A stretch of DNA of 64,000 nt from an uncultured Bacteroidaceae bacterium (GCA_944320965.1 CALUJO010000010.1:1-64000), one strand, 5' to 3'; counted from the first letter of the stretch, positions 39,406-50,296 are shown. Notes: a model not told the origin generated them from the letters alone. A program made the numbers and translations.

Positions 39406-42400
39406 ATGAGTTTATATGAAGGTTCTGTAAGACGCCCGATTATGACATCGCTTGTATTCATTGCGGTGGCATTGTTTGGTCTGTTCTCTTTGCAGAGATT
39501 GCCGATTGACTTGTATCCGGATATTGATACCAATACAATCATGGTCATGACAACTTATCCTGGTGCGAGTGCGGCAGATATTGAAAATAACGTTTCCCGT
39601 CCTTTGGAAAACGTATTGAATACGGTTAGTAACCTGAAACATATTACTTCGGAATCAAAGGAGAATCTGTCACTTATAACATTGGAGTTTGAATATGGTG
39701 AAGATATTGATGTCTTGACAAATGATGTACGTGACAAACTTGATATGGTAAGTTCTATGCTTCCTGATGAGGCTGAGAATCCAATCATTTTCAAGTTCAG
39801 CTCGGATATGATTCCTATTGTTATCCTTTCGGCAGAAGCCAAGGAAAGTTTGCCGGGACTTTATAAGATTTTGGATGACGGGGTTGCCAATCCTCTTGCC
39901 CGTATCAATGGTGTAGGTTCGGTTTCCGTATCCGGAGCCCCTCAGCGTGAGATTCAGGTATATGTTGACCCTGCACGTCTGGAAGCATATAATTTGAGTG
40001 TTGAAACCATATCTGCAATAATCGCCGGTGAAAACAAGAATGTTCCGGGCGGTAACTTTGATATAGGTAATGAAACTTATTCAGTCCGAGTTGAAGGTGA
40101 ATTTTCAGATCCGAAACAACTTGAAGACATATATGTAGGAAGCTACAACGGAAGAAACATTTTCCTTAAGGATGTTGCCCGCATAAGCGACTCTGTTGAG
40201 GAGCGTGTTCAGGAAACATATAATAATGGTGTTCAGGGAGCAATGATTGTTATCCAGAAACAGACTGGTGCAAACTCTGTAGCCATATCAAACGAAGTAA
40301 TGAAGATATTGCCTTCATTGCAGGAAAAGTTGCCGTCAGATGTAAAGATAGGTGTGATTGTCGATACTTCTGATAATATACGTAACACAATTTCCAGCCT
40401 TGGCGGTACAATCCGTGATGCGTTTATCTTCGTTGGACTTGTCGTATTCCTGTTCCTTGGTCGCTGGCGTTCGGTAATTATCATTCTTGTGACAATTCCG
40501 TTGTCTTTGCTTTCTTCATTCATTTACCTTGCCATAACTGACAGTACGTTGAACATCATCTCTCTTTCATCATTGTCAATTGCAATCGGTATGGTGGTTG
40601 ATGATGCTATCGTTGTGCTTGAAAATGTTACAAAACATGTTGAACGAGGAAGTGAACCAGACCAGGCTGCTATACACGGAACAAATGAGGTTTATATATC
40701 CGTTATTGCTTCAACATTGACGTTGATTGCGGTATTTTTCCCATTGACGCTGGTTACAGGTATGACTGGTGTGATGTTCCGTGAGTTGGGATGGATGGTT
40801 ACAATCATTATGATTGTGTCAACTGCCAGTGCGCTTACTTTGACTCCGATGTTGTGTTCTCTGTTGCTGAAGAAGAACCCGAAACATTCAAAACTGTTCA
40901 AGATATTATATACTCCTATAGAGCATGCTCTTGACGGATTGGATAATTTTTATGCTAAGCTGCTTAACTGGTCAGTAAGACACAGAGCTGTTATTATTGT
41001 TTCAGCAATAGGTTTCTTTGCATTGAGTATGGTTCTTGTCAAATATGTGGGTACGGACTTCTTCCCGACTCAGGATGATGGTCGTATAGGTGTTACACTT
41101 GAAACTCCTATAGGTACGCGTACTGAGGTAACACGTGCCCTTGCAATGAAGGTGGAAAACGAATGGCGTCAGAAGTATCCTGAAATCCAGATTATGAACT
41201 TTACTGTAGGTCAGGCTGATACTGACAATACCTTTGCTTCAATGCAGGATAACGGTTCTCATATCGTTAGCTATAATATCCGTCTTTCAGACCCGGGTGA
41301 CCGTGAACGTTCTGTAATAGAAATCTGTGACATGATGCGTGAAGACCTGAAGGCATATCCTGAATTTAAGAAAACTCAGGTCAATGTCGGTGGTGGACGA
41401 GGAGGAAGCATGAGCGGTCAGTCTGTAGTTGAATTTGAAATCTACGGATATGACTTTGCTGCAAGCGATGCCGTTGCACAGGAACTTAAAGACAGACTTG
41501 AAAAGAATGTTCCGGGTTGTCAGGACATTATCATCAGCCGTGGTGACTATCAGCCGGAATATCATGTTGAATTTGACCGTCAGAAACTTGCAATTCACGG
41601 ATTGAATTCATCAACTGCTGCCGGTTATATCCGAAACAGAATTAACGGTGCTACATCATCATATTACCGTGAAGATGGAGAAGAGTATGACATAAAGGTA
41701 CGTTATGCTCCGGAATACCGTCAGAGCGTTGAGGATATTGAGAACATTATGGTGTACAACAGTATGGGACAGGGAATCCGTATTCGCGATTTGGGTAAGG
41801 TGGTTGAGAGGTTTGCTCCTCCAACAATCGAGCGTAAGGACCGTGAACGTATCAATACCGTATCTGCAGTTGTATCAGGAACTTCAATGGATAAGGTTGT
41901 AAAAGGCGGTCTTGCACAGATAAAGGAGATGGATATTCCTCAGGGTATTGATGTTCAGGTTGCCGGTTCATACGAAGACCAGCAGGATTCATTTAGTGAT
42001 TTGATGGTTTTGATGGTTATCATTATCCTTCTTGTATTTATCGTAATGGCGGCACAGTTCGAATCTTTGACTTATCCGTTTATAATCATGTTTGCGCTTC
42101 CGTTCTCATTCTCAGGTGTATTCATGGCATTGTATATGACTGGAACAACAATGAACGTGATATCAATGATTGGTATGATTATGCTTGTCGGTATTGTTGT
42201 AAAGAATGGTATCGTGCTTGTCGACTATATCAATTTGAACCGTGAACGTGGTATTGCGGTTATCAATGCTGTTGTAAGCGGTGGTAAGAGCCGTCTACGT
42301 CCGGTACTTATGACAACATTGACAACAATTCTCGGTATGGTTCCTATGGCAATAGGCGGAGGACAGGGTTCAGAAATCTGGCAGCCTATGGGTGTTGCCG

Positions 42401-42531
42401 TAATTGGCGGTCTTACTGTCTCTACATTGCTGACACTTGTCATTGTACCGGTTCTGTATTGTGTCTTTGCCGGTGTAGGCATTAAGCGTCAGAGAAGAAA
42501 ACACCGTAAGGCAATAAACAAGATTGATTGA
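39406..42531 (+). CDS. RND-family multidrug efflux transporter (AcrB/HAE1 type)
   Basis: Proton-driven inner-membrane pump of 1041 aa with 12 transmembrane segments and two large periplasmic loops. The N-terminus is typical (RRPIMTSLVFIAVALFGLFS). The proton-relay pair is in TM4 as IAIGMVVDDAIVVLENV. The second-half counterpart GMIMLVGIVVKNGIVLVDY matches TM10. The HAE1-type sequence fits export of organic compounds better than metal ions. It is expressed with its adaptor and channel under the TetR regulator. Confidence 0.95.
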   Translation: MSLYEGSVRRPIMTSLVFIAVALFGLFSLQRLPIDLYPDIDTNTIMVMTTYPGASAADIENNVSRPLENVLNTVSNLKHITSESKENLSLITLEFEYGEDIDVLTNDVRDKLDMVSSMLPDEAENPIIFKFSSDMIPIVILSAEAKESLPGLYKILDDGVANPLARINGVGSVSVSGAPQREIQVYVDPARLEAYNLSVETISAIIAGENKNVPGGNFDIGNETYSVRVEGEFSDPKQLEDIYVGSYNGRNIFLKDVARISDSVEERVQETYNNGVQGAMIVIQKQTGANSVAISNEVMKILPSLQEKLPSDVKIGVIVDTSDNIRNTISSLGGTIRDAFIFVGLVVFLFLGRWRSVIIILVTIPLSLLSSFIYLAITDSTLNIISLSSLSIAIGMVVDDAIVVLENVTKHVERGSEPDQAAIHGTNEVYISVIASTLTLIAVFFPLTLVTGMTGVMFRELGWMVTIIMIVSTASALTLTPMLCSLLLKKNPKHSKLFKILYTPIEHALDGLDNFYAKLLNWSVRHRAVIIVSAIGFFALSMVLVKYVGTDFFPTQDDGRIGVTLETPIGTRTEVTRALAMKVENEWRQKYPEIQIMNFTVGQADTDNTFASMQDNGSHIVSYNIRLSDPGDRERSVIEICDMMREDLKAYPEFKKTQVNVGGGRGGSMSGQSVVEFEIYGYDFAASDAVAQELKDRLEKNVPGCQDIIISRGDYQPEYHVEFDRQKLAIHGLNSSTAAGYIRNRINGATSSYYREDGEEYDIKVRYAPEYRQSVEDIENIMVYNSMGQGIRIRDLGKVVERFAPPTIERKDRERINTVSAVVSGTSMDKVVKGGLAQIKEMDIPQGIDVQVAGSYEDQQDSFSDLMVLMVIIILLVFIVMAAQFESLTYPFIIMFALPFSFSGVFMALYMTGTTMNVISMIGMIMLVGIVVKNGIVLVDYINLNRERGIAVINAVVSGGKSRLRPVLMTTLTTILGMVPMAIGGGQGSEIWQPMGVAVIGGLTVSTLLTLVIVPVLYCVFAGVGIKRQRRKHRKAINKID

Positions 42532-42568
42532 GCATAATATTAGAATGGAATAAATAAAATAATTATAT

Positions 42569-42862
42569 ATGAAATCAGTTTTTATAACATTTGATCAGGC
42601 TCATTATGAAAAGATTCTGGCAACTCTTGACCGTTTGAACTGCCGCGGATTCAGTTATTTCCAGCAGGTTCAGGGAAGAGGCAGCAAGACTGGTGAGCCG
42701 CATTATGGAAGTCATGCGTGGCCTTCAATGTGCTCTGCAATCATAACGATTGTTCCGGATGAGCGTGTAAAGCCATTGCTCGACCGTTTGCATGAAATGG
42801 ATTTGGAAACCGAAAGACTTGGTCTCCGTGCTTTTGTCTGGAATATAGAACAGACCATTTAA
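42569..42862 (+). CDS. PII-like small protein at the end of the efflux operon
   Basis: Cytosolic protein of 97 aa with the size and alternating beta-alpha-beta pattern of PII/CutA-like ferredoxin-fold proteins. It begins MKSVFITFDQAHYEKILATL, and contains RGFSYFQQVQGRG followed by SAIITIVPDERVKPLLDRL, the position of the nucleotide-binding T-loop region in PII proteins. The PII signature sequences are not exact, so it belongs to the broader PII-like group. It lies 37 bp after the pump gene and just before a strong terminator, so it is part of the operon. A role as a sensor that adjusts pump activity is an inference. Confidence 0.75.
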   Translation: MKSVFITFDQAHYEKILATLDRLNCRGFSYFQQVQGRGSKTGEPHYGSHAWPSMCSAIITIVPDERVKPLLDRLHEMDLETERLGLRAFVWNIEQTI

Positions 42863-42890
42863 CGGTATTGTACATTATATATTAAAGACT

Positions 42891-42927
42891 GCGGGAATGC
42901 TTTAAAGAGGCATTCCCGCAATTTTTT
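42891..42927 (+). terminator. Terminator of the efflux operon
   Basis: GCGGGAATGC, 9-nt loop, GCATTCCCGC, then AATTTTTTT. It is a perfect 10-bp stem, 28 bp after the PII-like gene. Confidence 0.93.
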
Positions 42928-42970
42928 TGCTGTCGTTTTAACAAACAGCTTTTAATGTTTTTATAAATAA

Positions 42971-43001
42971 TTGGTAATTAATATATAAATTACTAATTTT
43001 G
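42971..43001 (+). promoter_or_regulatory. Promoter of the glycogen synthase operon
   Basis: TTGG, 19-bp spacer, TAATTTTG, an exact match to TAnnTTTG with standard spacing. The start codon chosen for glycogen synthase is 25 bp downstream. Confidence 0.75.
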
Positions 43002-43026
43002 CGGTCCATAATAATTTGATTTGCAT

Positions 43027-44697
43027 ATGAACAAATTAATATCCCCCGATTATATATTGGAATCAAGCTGGGAAGTTTGCAATAAAGTAGGAGGTATATA
43101 TACTGTATTGTCCACAAGGGCAAAAACTCTTCAGAAAGATTATGCCGACAAACTTCTGTTTATTGGTCCCGATTTGTGGAACGGAAAAGAAAATCCTTTG
43201 TTTACTGAATCAGATTCTTTATTTAAGGAATGGGTTAACCATGCTGTAAATACTGAGAATATCAAAGTTCGCGTAGGCCGTTGGAATGTTCCGGGTGAGC
43301 CTGTTGCAATATTGATAGATTTCAATCAGTATTATAAAATAAAGAATGATATCTATACTGACTGTTGGAATAATTTCGGAGTTGACTCTCTTCATGCCTA
43401 TGGAGATTATGATGAAGTATCAATGTTTTCTTATGCTGCCGGTAAGGTAGTTGAAAGCTATTATAATTTTTATCTGAAAGATATAGAAGATGTAAGAGTC
43501 ATTTATCAGGCTCATGAGTGGATGACTGGTCTTGGTGCATTGTATATAAAGAAGAATGTGCCTGAGATAGCCACCATATTTACTACACATGCAACTACTA
43601 TTGGCCGTTCGATAGCAGGAAACAACAAGCCTTTGTACGACTATCTGTTCGCATATAACGGTGACCAGATGGCTGCCGAGCTGAATGTACAGTCAAAGCA
43701 TTCTATAGAGAAAAAGACAGCTCATAATGTAGACTGTTTCACAACTGTCAGCGACATTACCGACCGTGAGTGCAAGGAACTTCTTGACAAGAAATGTGAT
43801 GCAGTACTGATGAACGGATTTGAGAACGATTTTGTTCCGACGTCAACCAAGTTTGTAAATAACCGCAAGAAAGTTCGTGCCAAAATGCTTGAAGTTGCCG
43901 GTAAGCTTTTGGGACAGAAGTTTGATAATGATACAATATTGATGTCTATAGGCGGAAGATACGAATTCAAGAACAAAGGTATTGACGTATTCATAGAAAC
44001 GGTTGCAAGACTGAATAATAACTTTGACCTTAAAAAGGACATTATAGCATTTATGCTTGTTCCTGCATGGGTTGGAGGACCGCGTCAGGATTTGCTTGAC
44101 CGACTCAATTCAAAGGAAGAGTTTGATACTCCTCTTGAAAATCCTTTTATAACCCATTGGCTTCATAATTTTGACAGTGATGCTACAATAGGAATGACAA
44201 GATACCTTAACATGTCAAACAGCAAAGACAACAGAGTCAAGTTGATATTTGTTCCGTGTTATCTTACTGGTGAAGACGGAATATTCAACAAGTCATATTA
44301 TGATTTGCTGCTTGGTATGGATTTAAGTGTATATCCGTCCTATTATGAACCATGGGGATACACTCCTCTTGAAAGCATTGCATTCAAGGTGCCTACAATA
44401 ACAACAGATTTGGCTGGTTTCGGATTGTGGGCAAAAACACAGAATGCGGGAGACAGTATCGAATCAGGTGTATATGTGGTGCACCGTTCCGATTACAATT
44501 ACAGTGAGGTTGTTGATAAGATATGTGAAGTTGTTTGTTCTTTCTCCCAACTTGATGAGAAGAAGGTTTCGGCTGCACGCAAGGCTGCCGGAAAGCTTGC
44601 CGGAAATGCATTGTGGAAGAATTTTATTACTTATTATTATCAGGCTTACGATATTGCATTGCGCAAGGCCAAGAATAGAAAACAGAATACATATTAA
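43027..44697 (+). CDS. Glycogen synthase, GT3 (eukaryote-like) type
   Basis: Transfers glucose from a nucleotide sugar to the end of glycogen. The ATG at 43027 is preferred over an in-frame TTG two codons upstream. The 556-aa protein has the N-terminal [18 protein letters not shown] glycine loop and a C-terminal [17 protein letters not shown] sugar-nucleotide site. These features and the length are closer to GT3 (animal and fungal) synthases than to the bacterial GlgA of GT5. GT3 enzymes normally use UDP-glucose; donor choice here is not proven. Glucan phosphorylase follows at 11 bp, so synthesis and breakdown share a transcript. Confidence 0.9.
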   Translation: MNKLISPDYILESSWEVCNKVGGIYTVLSTRAKTLQKDYADKLLFIGPDLWNGKENPLFTESDSLFKEWVNHAVNTENIKVRVGRWNVPGEPVAILIDFNQYYKIKNDIYTDCWNNFGVDSLHAYGDYDEVSMFSYAAGKVVESYYNFYLKDIEDVRVIYQAHEWMTGLGALYIKKNVPEIATIFTTHATTIGRSIAGNNKPLYDYLFAYNGDQMAAELNVQSKHSIEKKTAHNVDCFTTVSDITDRECKELLDKKCDAVLMNGFENDFVPTSTKFVNNRKKVRAKMLEVAGKLLGQKFDNDTILMSIGGRYEFKNKGIDVFIETVARLNNNFDLKKDIIAFMLVPAWVGGPRQDLLDRLNSKEEFDTPLENPFITHWLHNFDSDATIGMTRYLNMSNSKDNRVKLIFVPCYLTGEDGIFNKSYYDLLLGMDLSVYPSYYEPWGYTPLESIAFKVPTITTDLAGFGLWAKTQNAGDSIESGVYVVHRSDYNYSEVVDKICEVVCSFSQLDEKKVSAARKAAGKLAGNALWKNFITYYYQAYDIALRKAKNRKQNTY

Positions 44698-44708
44698 AAA
44701 TAATCGAT

Positions 44709-47273
44709 ATGAAATTAAGTGTTAGCAATGTAAGTGCTCCAGCTTGGAAGGAACTTACAGTAAAATCAAGAATACCTGAAGAACTTAAAATGCTTGACGA
44801 ACTGTCAAGAAACATTTGGTATTCATGGAACTATGAGGCACGCGAATTGTTTGCTGCCCTTGATCCACAACTTTGGAAAGAAGTAGGACATAATCCTGTT
44901 GCACTTCTTGAAAGAATCAGCTATGAACGATTCGAAGAAATCGCTACAGATGCGAAACTGATGAAACAAATCAAGAGTGTATATGCTGAGTTCAGAGCTT
45001 ACATGGATGTTACTCCTGACAAGAACCGTCCTTCTGTTGCATACTTCAGCATGGAATACGGTTTGAACCACGTCTTGAAAATCTATTCAGGCGGTCTTGG
45101 TGTTTTGGCAGGTGACTATTTGAAAGAAGCATCCGACAGCAATGTAGATCTTTGTGCAATAGGTTTCCTTTACAGATACGGATATTTCACTCAGTCTCTT
45201 TCAATGGACGGACAGCAGATTGCAAAATACGAAGCACAGAACTTCGGAAGCCTTCCATTGGAACAGGTATTGAAGGCCGACAACCAACCTCTTGTTGTTG
45301 ATGTTCCTTACCTGGACTATTATGTACATGCATATTTGTGGAAAGTAAACGTTGGACGTATTTCATTGTATCTTCTTGATACAGACAATGAAATGAACAG
45401 CGAATTTGACCGCCAGATTACACACCAGCTTTATGGTGGTGACTGGGAAAACCGCTTGAAACAGGAGATTCTGTTGGGTATCGGCGGTATGTTGGCATTG
45501 AAGGCTCTTGGTATCAAGAAAGACATCTATCACTGCAACGAAGGTCACGCTGCACTTATCAACGTTCAGCGTCTGTGCGAATACGTTGAAAGCGGACTTA
45601 CATTCAACCAGGCTCTTGAAGTTGTAAGAGCATCTTCACTTTATACTGTTCATACTCCGGTTCCTGCAGGACATGACTATTTCGACGAAGGTCTGTTCGG
45701 CAAGTACATGGGCGGATATCCTCAGCGTCTTGGCTTGACTTGGGACGAGTTCATCGGAATGGGCCGTATCAATCCTGAAGACAAGGGTGAAAGATTCTGT
45801 ATGTCTACATTCGCTTGCAACACTTGCCAGGAAGTTAACGGTGTAAGCTGGTTGCACGGAAGAGTTTCACAGAATATGTTTGCCCCAATCTGGAAGGGAT
45901 ATTTCCCAGAAGAAAACCACGTAGGTTATGTAACTAACGGTGTTCACTTCCCAACATGGTGTGCTACTGAATGGAAGAAGGTGTATGCCAAGTACTTTGA
46001 CGAATCATTCATGAGAGATCAGTCAAACGAAGACATCTGGCATGCAATCTATAATGTTCCAGACAAGGAAGTGTGGGAAACACGCTGCGCTTTGAAATAC
46101 AAACTTGTTGACTATATCAAGAAGCAGTTTACAGAAAACTGGCTGAAGAATCAGGGTGACCCTTCTCGTATCGTTTCAATCCTTGACAAAATCAATCCTA
46201 ACGCTCTTATCATTGGTTTCGCAAGACGTTTTGCAACTTACAAGCGTGCTCACCTGTTGTTTACTGACCTTGACCGTTTGTCAAAGATTGTAAACAACCC
46301 TAACTATCCGGTTCAGTTCATATTCTCAGGTAAGGCTCACCCACAGGATGGTGCAGGTCAGGGTCTTATCAAGAAGATTTATGAAATTTCACGCCGCCCT
46401 GAATTCCTTGGAAAGATTATCTTCCTTGAAAACTATGATATGCAGCTTGCACGTCGTTTGATTTCTGGTGTTGATATCTGGTTGAACACTCCGACACGTC
46501 CTCTTGAAGCATCCGGTACATCAGGTGAAAAGGCTTTGATGAACGGTGTTGTAAACTTCTCAGTGCTTGACGGATGGTGGTATGAAGGTTACCGTCAGGG
46601 TGCAGGTTGGGCGTTGACAGACAAACGTACTTACACAAATCAGGAACATCAGGATCAGTTGGATGCTGCGACAATTTACGCAACTCTTGAAAACGAAATC
46701 CTTCCGTTGTATTATGCACGCAACGCACAGGGATATCCTGAAAACTGGGTTAAGTATGTCAAGAACTCAATCGCAACAATCGCTCCTCACTATACAATGA
46801 AGCGTCAGCTTGACGACTACTACAGCAAGTTCTACAACAAGATGGCTATACGTTCGGCTGCAATTACTGCTGACAACTATGCTAAGGCTAAGGAAATAGC
46901 TGCATGGAAGGAAGAAGTTGCTTCTAAGTGGGACGGAGTAACTGTTAAGTCTGTTAAGGTTGACAGTGCAGATCCTAACGGCGCACTTGAATCAGGACGC
47001 GAATACAAGGTTGAAGTTGTAATTGACGAAAACGGATTGAACAATGCTCTTGGTGTTGAAATCGTTACAACTTACAACGATGAAAACGGAGTTCAGAAAG
47101 TTTACTCTGTTGAAGATATGGAACTTGTAAGCAAGGAAGGCAATGAATACAAGTTTGCAACAAGCTATTCTCTTTCAAATTCAGGTAGCTTCCGTGTTGC
47201 ATTCCGTATGTATCCTAAGAATGCAGATCTTCCTCACAGACAGGATTTCTGTTATGTACGTTGGTTCAGCTAA
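44709..47273 (+). CDS. glgP: Alpha-glucan (glycogen) phosphorylase, GT35
   Basis: Releases glucose 1-phosphate from alpha-1,4-glucan with PLP as cofactor (854 aa). A DUF3417 domain at the N-terminus ([17 protein letters not shown]) marks the shorter, Thermotoga/TM1168-like subfamily. [27 protein letters not shown] is at the start of the catalytic core. The PLP-binding lysine is most likely Lys608 in [12 protein letters not shown]. The codon use here is of a highly expressed gene, with many AAC, GAC and CGT codons. It forms a two-gene operon with glycogen synthase and is followed by a terminator. Confidence 0.93.
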   Translation: MKLSVSNVSAPAWKELTVKSRIPEELKMLDELSRNIWYSWNYEARELFAALDPQLWKEVGHNPVALLERISYERFEEIATDAKLMKQIKSVYAEFRAYMDVTPDKNRPSVAYFSMEYGLNHVLKIYSGGLGVLAGDYLKEASDSNVDLCAIGFLYRYGYFTQSLSMDGQQIAKYEAQNFGSLPLEQVLKADNQPLVVDVPYLDYYVHAYLWKVNVGRISLYLLDTDNEMNSEFDRQITHQLYGGDWENRLKQEILLGIGGMLALKALGIKKDIYHCNEGHAALINVQRLCEYVESGLTFNQALEVVRASSLYTVHTPVPAGHDYFDEGLFGKYMGGYPQRLGLTWDEFIGMGRINPEDKGERFCMSTFACNTCQEVNGVSWLHGRVSQNMFAPIWKGYFPEENHVGYVTNGVHFPTWCATEWKKVYAKYFDESFMRDQSNEDIWHAIYNVPDKEVWETRCALKYKLVDYIKKQFTENWLKNQGDPSRIVSILDKINPNALIIGFARRFATYKRAHLLFTDLDRLSKIVNNPNYPVQFIFSGKAHPQDGAGQGLIKKIYEISRRPEFLGKIIFLENYDMQLARRLISGVDIWLNTPTRPLEASGTSGEKALMNGVVNFSVLDGWWYEGYRQGAGWALTDKRTYTNQEHQDQLDAATIYATLENEILPLYYARNAQGYPENWVKYVKNSIATIAPHYTMKRQLDDYYSKFYNKMAIRSAAITADNYAKAKEIAAWKEEVASKWDGVTVKSVKVDSADPNGALESGREYKVEVVIDENGLNNALGVEIVTTYNDENGVQKVYSVEDMELVSKEGNEYKFATSYSLSNSGSFRVAFRMYPKNADLPHRQDFCYVRWFS

Positions 47274-47307
47274 TATTTCAGAAACCGGAAATTGCAAATA
47301 CGACAAG

Positions 47308-47339
47308 GAGCACTGCCAACAGGTGGTGCTCTTTTTTTT
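47308..47339 (+). terminator. Terminator of the glycogen operon
   Basis: GAGCACTGCC, loop AACA, GGTGGTGCTC (two wobble pairs), then TTTTTTTT, 35 bp after the phosphorylase stop codon. Confidence 0.9.
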
Positions 47340-47426
47340 AGTTCCAACAAAATATTATGACATATTAAATGTAAGTCATATTTAAAAAAGCTTCACAATA
47401 ATATGCTTATTGATACGAAATATGTT

Positions 47427-47434
47427 TATCTTTG
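47427..47434 (+). promoter_or_regulatory. -7 element of the TPR hybrid regulator gene
   Basis: TATCTTTG, an exact TAnnTTTG, 26 bp before the ATG at 47460. It lies downstream of the alternative ATG at 47403, which is why the later start is chosen. Confidence 0.55.
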
Positions 47435-47459
47435 TGTAACTTTTGCCAAATATTTATAT

Positions 47460-48293
47460 ATGAAAAATGTACTGATTCTTATAATTCTTGTATTCATCAT
47501 GTCATGCAATGGGCATAATGAGAATAATTCTTATGTCAGCCATATCAAAGAGATTGACAGTATTGTTTCTGCCAATAGGGATATGGATGCCCTAAACAGG
47601 CTTTTGTCCGATTATGAGGAAAATAGTGACAATGCAGGACGTATGGTTGTAATGAGAGAGCTTGGCAAGATATATCGTGGCTCTTCCAACTTCAAGACAG
47701 CCATTGATTATCATGAAAAAGCATTGTCATTGGCAAAAGAATTGAATGACACAGCCAATATCATTTATATACTAAATCAGCTCGGAACGGACTTCAGGCG
47801 TCTTGGTGCTTTGGACGAAGCTGCCGTCAGGCATTATGATGCACTTTCCTATTGTGGAAAATACAGTGACAGGACATCAACACGAGCCCAAAAGAATAAA
47901 GTGATATCCCTAAACGGAATAGGAAACATCCAACTCACGCTTCAGAATAATGACGCAGCAGAAAAAGTTTTCCGGGAAGCTCTTTCCGGCGAGAAAAGCC
48001 TTGGAAGTAACATTGGACAGGCCATAAACTACGCAAACATAGGTTATGTAAAAGAATCTAAAGGCGAAATAGATTCGGCATGGATTTATTACAGAAATTC
48101 AATGGAGCAGAATCGCCTTGCAAATTCAAAGCTTGGCATATCATTATGTTATAATCATTTCGGACGATTGTCTGAACAAAGCGGCAATTGGGATGAAGCA
48201 CTGAAGTACTATAAAAACTCCTACGATTTGATGTACGGTGACAAAGACAAATGGCACTGGCTGGAATCATGCCTTTCAATAGCAAATGTATAG
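47460..48293 (+). CDS. TPR hybrid two-component regulator, 5' part cut short by an amber codon
   Basis: Sensor half (277 aa) of a hybrid two-component regulator. The N-terminus has a hydrophobic segment with a lipobox-like IMSC. Five or six tetratricopeptide repeats follow (for example FKTAIDYHEKALSLAKEL, WDEALKYYKNSYDLM). The frame ends at a TAG (48291-48293) after SIANV. The same frame continues without shift for 657 more codons through the kinase, receiver and AraC domains. The next codons, LAIGQPVNANRYLNES, complete the TPR that was interrupted, so the two parts were one protein of 935 aa. By itself this part could be a secreted TPR protein. Confidence 0.8.
   Translation: MKNVLILIILVFIMSCNGHNENNSYVSHIKEIDSIVSANRDMDALNRLLSDYEENSDNAGRMVVMRELGKIYRGSSNFKTAIDYHEKALSLAKELNDTANIIYILNQLGTDFRRLGALDEAAVRHYDALSYCGKYSDRTSTRAQKNKVISLNGIGNIQLTLQNNDAAEKVFREALSGEKSLGSNIGQAINYANIGYVKESKGEIDSAWIYYRNSMEQNRLANSKLGISLCYNHFGRLSEQSGNWDEALKYYKNSYDLMYGDKDKWHWLESCLSIANV
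48291..48293 (+). other. In-frame amber codon splitting the hybrid regulator (codon 278)
   Basis: TAG in the middle of a TPR helix. The repeat consensus expects tyrosine here (ANVxLAIG), and TAT or TAC to TAG is a single-base change. Both flanks are in the same frame and show no other damage. Confidence 0.85.
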
Positions 48294-48341
48294 CTTGCTA
48301 TTGGACAACCCGTAAATGCCAATCGCTATCTCAACGAAAGC

Positions 48342-50267
48342 TTGCAGACGGCAACCGAGATAAACTCATGGGAACATCTTGCCGAAGTATATCATTTGAA
48401 AGCTGTATATGAAGAAAAGACAGGCAATTACAGGGCATCACTTGAAAACTTCAAGAAATATTTGGCATATACCGACAGTGTGGGTAATGAAAAGAACATA
48501 AACCTGATGAACAACCTTCGGGTTAGTTATATAACAGAAAAAGGAAACAGGGAAAAAGAACTTGTAAGCCAGGCATACTCAATCGAACAGCAGAAAAAGA
48601 AGATAATCCTTTATTTTCTTATTACAGTCATTCTTGTTTCAGCCGCTGCTATTTCTGCTCTAATATATGCATTAAGAGTAAAGGCAAAAATGCAGAATGT
48701 TATCAGAAAAGCAAGTCTTGCAAGACAGGAATTCTTCACAAATGTCACTCACGAATTTCGTACACCTCTTACAGTAATCCTCGGTTCTGCCGAAGAACTG
48801 AAATCAAAGTCTTGTAGTAAAGAGGCTGCTGTAGAAATTGATGCCATCTCAAGGCAGGGGCAGAGACTGCTTATACTGGTAAATCAGCTTTTGGACATTG
48901 CAAAGGTTCGCTCTTCCATAGGTAAGGCCGATTGGAAGACCGGTAACATTACGGTTTTCATTCAGATGATTGTAGAGAGTATCCGTCCTCAGGCAGTAAA
49001 GAATATTATTGAGCTTGACTACCGTGCCGATAAAAAGGAAGTCAATATGGACTTTGTCCCCGATTTCATGTACAAGATTATAACAAATATCCTGTCCAAT
49101 GCCCTGAAATTCACACCCAAAGGAGGTCGCATAACCATCAGCAGCTCTGTATTGGACGATAATATCCGGATAAGTATTGACGACACCGGTTGCGGCATCA
49201 GGGCCGAAGATTTGCCACATGTTTTCGAACCGTTTTTTCAGTCCGGCTCATGTTCAGGTGCCGGTACCGGAATCGGCCTGGCATTGACAAAACAGATGGT
49301 CGAAGCTATGGGCGGCAGTATAGAAGTCTCCAGCCGTGAAGGAGAGGGAACTTCGTTCGTTCTGACTGTTCCGTTGAAGCACGGAGAGAAAGGATTCGAA
49401 AAATGGATTCCTGATACCGTTTTAAACAGTACATTTAACGAAGCATCCGTTGTTGCTGAAGGCGCCGGAGTTGTCAACAACGATGATGTCATTTCAAAAG
49501 ATATGGATATAGCCCTTGTAGTTGAAGACAATGAAGACATAGCCCGCTATATCGGAAATATCATCAAGGACAGCTATTCTGTTGTATATGCCCGTAATGG
49601 TCATGAAGGAATACTAAAAGCCGAAGAATATGTTCCCGATGTTATCATCACCGATATCATGATGCCCGAATACGACGGTCTTGAAATGATACGTGACATT
49701 CGCAATTCCGAGCTTCTCAATCATATACCGGTCATTATAGTCACAGCCAAAAGCGATGATGCCCATAAGTTGCAGGGTCTTGACAGCGGGGCAGATGCAT
49801 ATCTTATAAAGCCGTTCAGCCCTGATGAACTGAAACTCAGGATTTGCAAACTTGTAGGATACCGCAACATGCTCCGTCAGAAGTACAGCCAGATATTGAT
49901 AGGCGGCAAGGAAATTTCCAAAGAGCCTGATGCTCCCGAGTTGGAAAAGAATTTCCTTGTTAAGCTCAACGGTATCATATCCTCCAACATTTCCCTTTCA
50001 AATCTGAACTCCGAGATGCTTGCCGAAAAGATGTTCCTCAGCAAATCCCAGCTTAACCGGAAAGTAAAATCCATGACAGGTATGAATACTGCTACATATA
50101 TCAATCAGTCAAGACTGGCACAATCCCAGATTTTCCTGCGCGACCCCGAAAAGTCCATCGGTGATATTGTTCTTATGTGCGGCTTCGAATCATCAAGCTA
50201 TTTCACCAAACTGTTCAAGGAAAAATTTGGTATGACGCCGTCACAATACAGGAAGGAAAACTCCTGA
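48342..50267 (+). CDS. TPR hybrid two-component regulator, 3' part (kinase, receiver, AraC)
   Basis: Continuation of the interrupted regulator. The first codon listed (TTG at 48342) is only the first possible start after the amber; the homologous sequence begins at 48294. It contains the last TPRs, a membrane helix (ILYFLITVILVSAAAISALI), HisKA with His431 of the full protein (NVTHEFRTPL), HATPase (GAGTGIGLAL), a receiver with Asp732 (ITDIMMPEYDG) and a C-terminal AraC helix-turn-helix ending FESSSYFTKLFKEKFGMTPSQY. All catalytic motifs are intact, which suggests the amber is recent, suppressed, or an error. No SusC/SusD pair is nearby; its targets are unknown. Confidence 0.8.
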   Translation: MQTATEINSWEHLAEVYHLKAVYEEKTGNYRASLENFKKYLAYTDSVGNEKNINLMNNLRVSYITEKGNREKELVSQAYSIEQQKKKIILYFLITVILVSAAAISALIYALRVKAKMQNVIRKASLARQEFFTNVTHEFRTPLTVILGSAEELKSKSCSKEAAVEIDAISRQGQRLLILVNQLLDIAKVRSSIGKADWKTGNITVFIQMIVESIRPQAVKNIIELDYRADKKEVNMDFVPDFMYKIITNILSNALKFTPKGGRITISSSVLDDNIRISIDDTGCGIRAEDLPHVFEPFFQSGSCSGAGTGIGLALTKQMVEAMGGSIEVSSREGEGTSFVLTVPLKHGEKGFEKWIPDTVLNSTFNEASVVAEGAGVVNNDDVISKDMDIALVVEDNEDIARYIGNIIKDSYSVVYARNGHEGILKAEEYVPDVIITDIMMPEYDGLEMIRDIRNSELLNHIPVIIVTAKSDDAHKLQGLDSGADAYLIKPFSPDELKLRICKLVGYRNMLRQKYSQILIGGKEISKEPDAPELEKNFLVKLNGIISSNISLSNLNSEMLAEKMFLSKSQLNRKVKSMTGMNTATYINQSRLAQSQIFLRDPEKSIGDIVLMCGFESSSYFTKLFKEKFGMTPSQYRKENS

Positions 50268-50296
50268 TTTCCGGGTTTCCTGGATTTGTAAATTTT

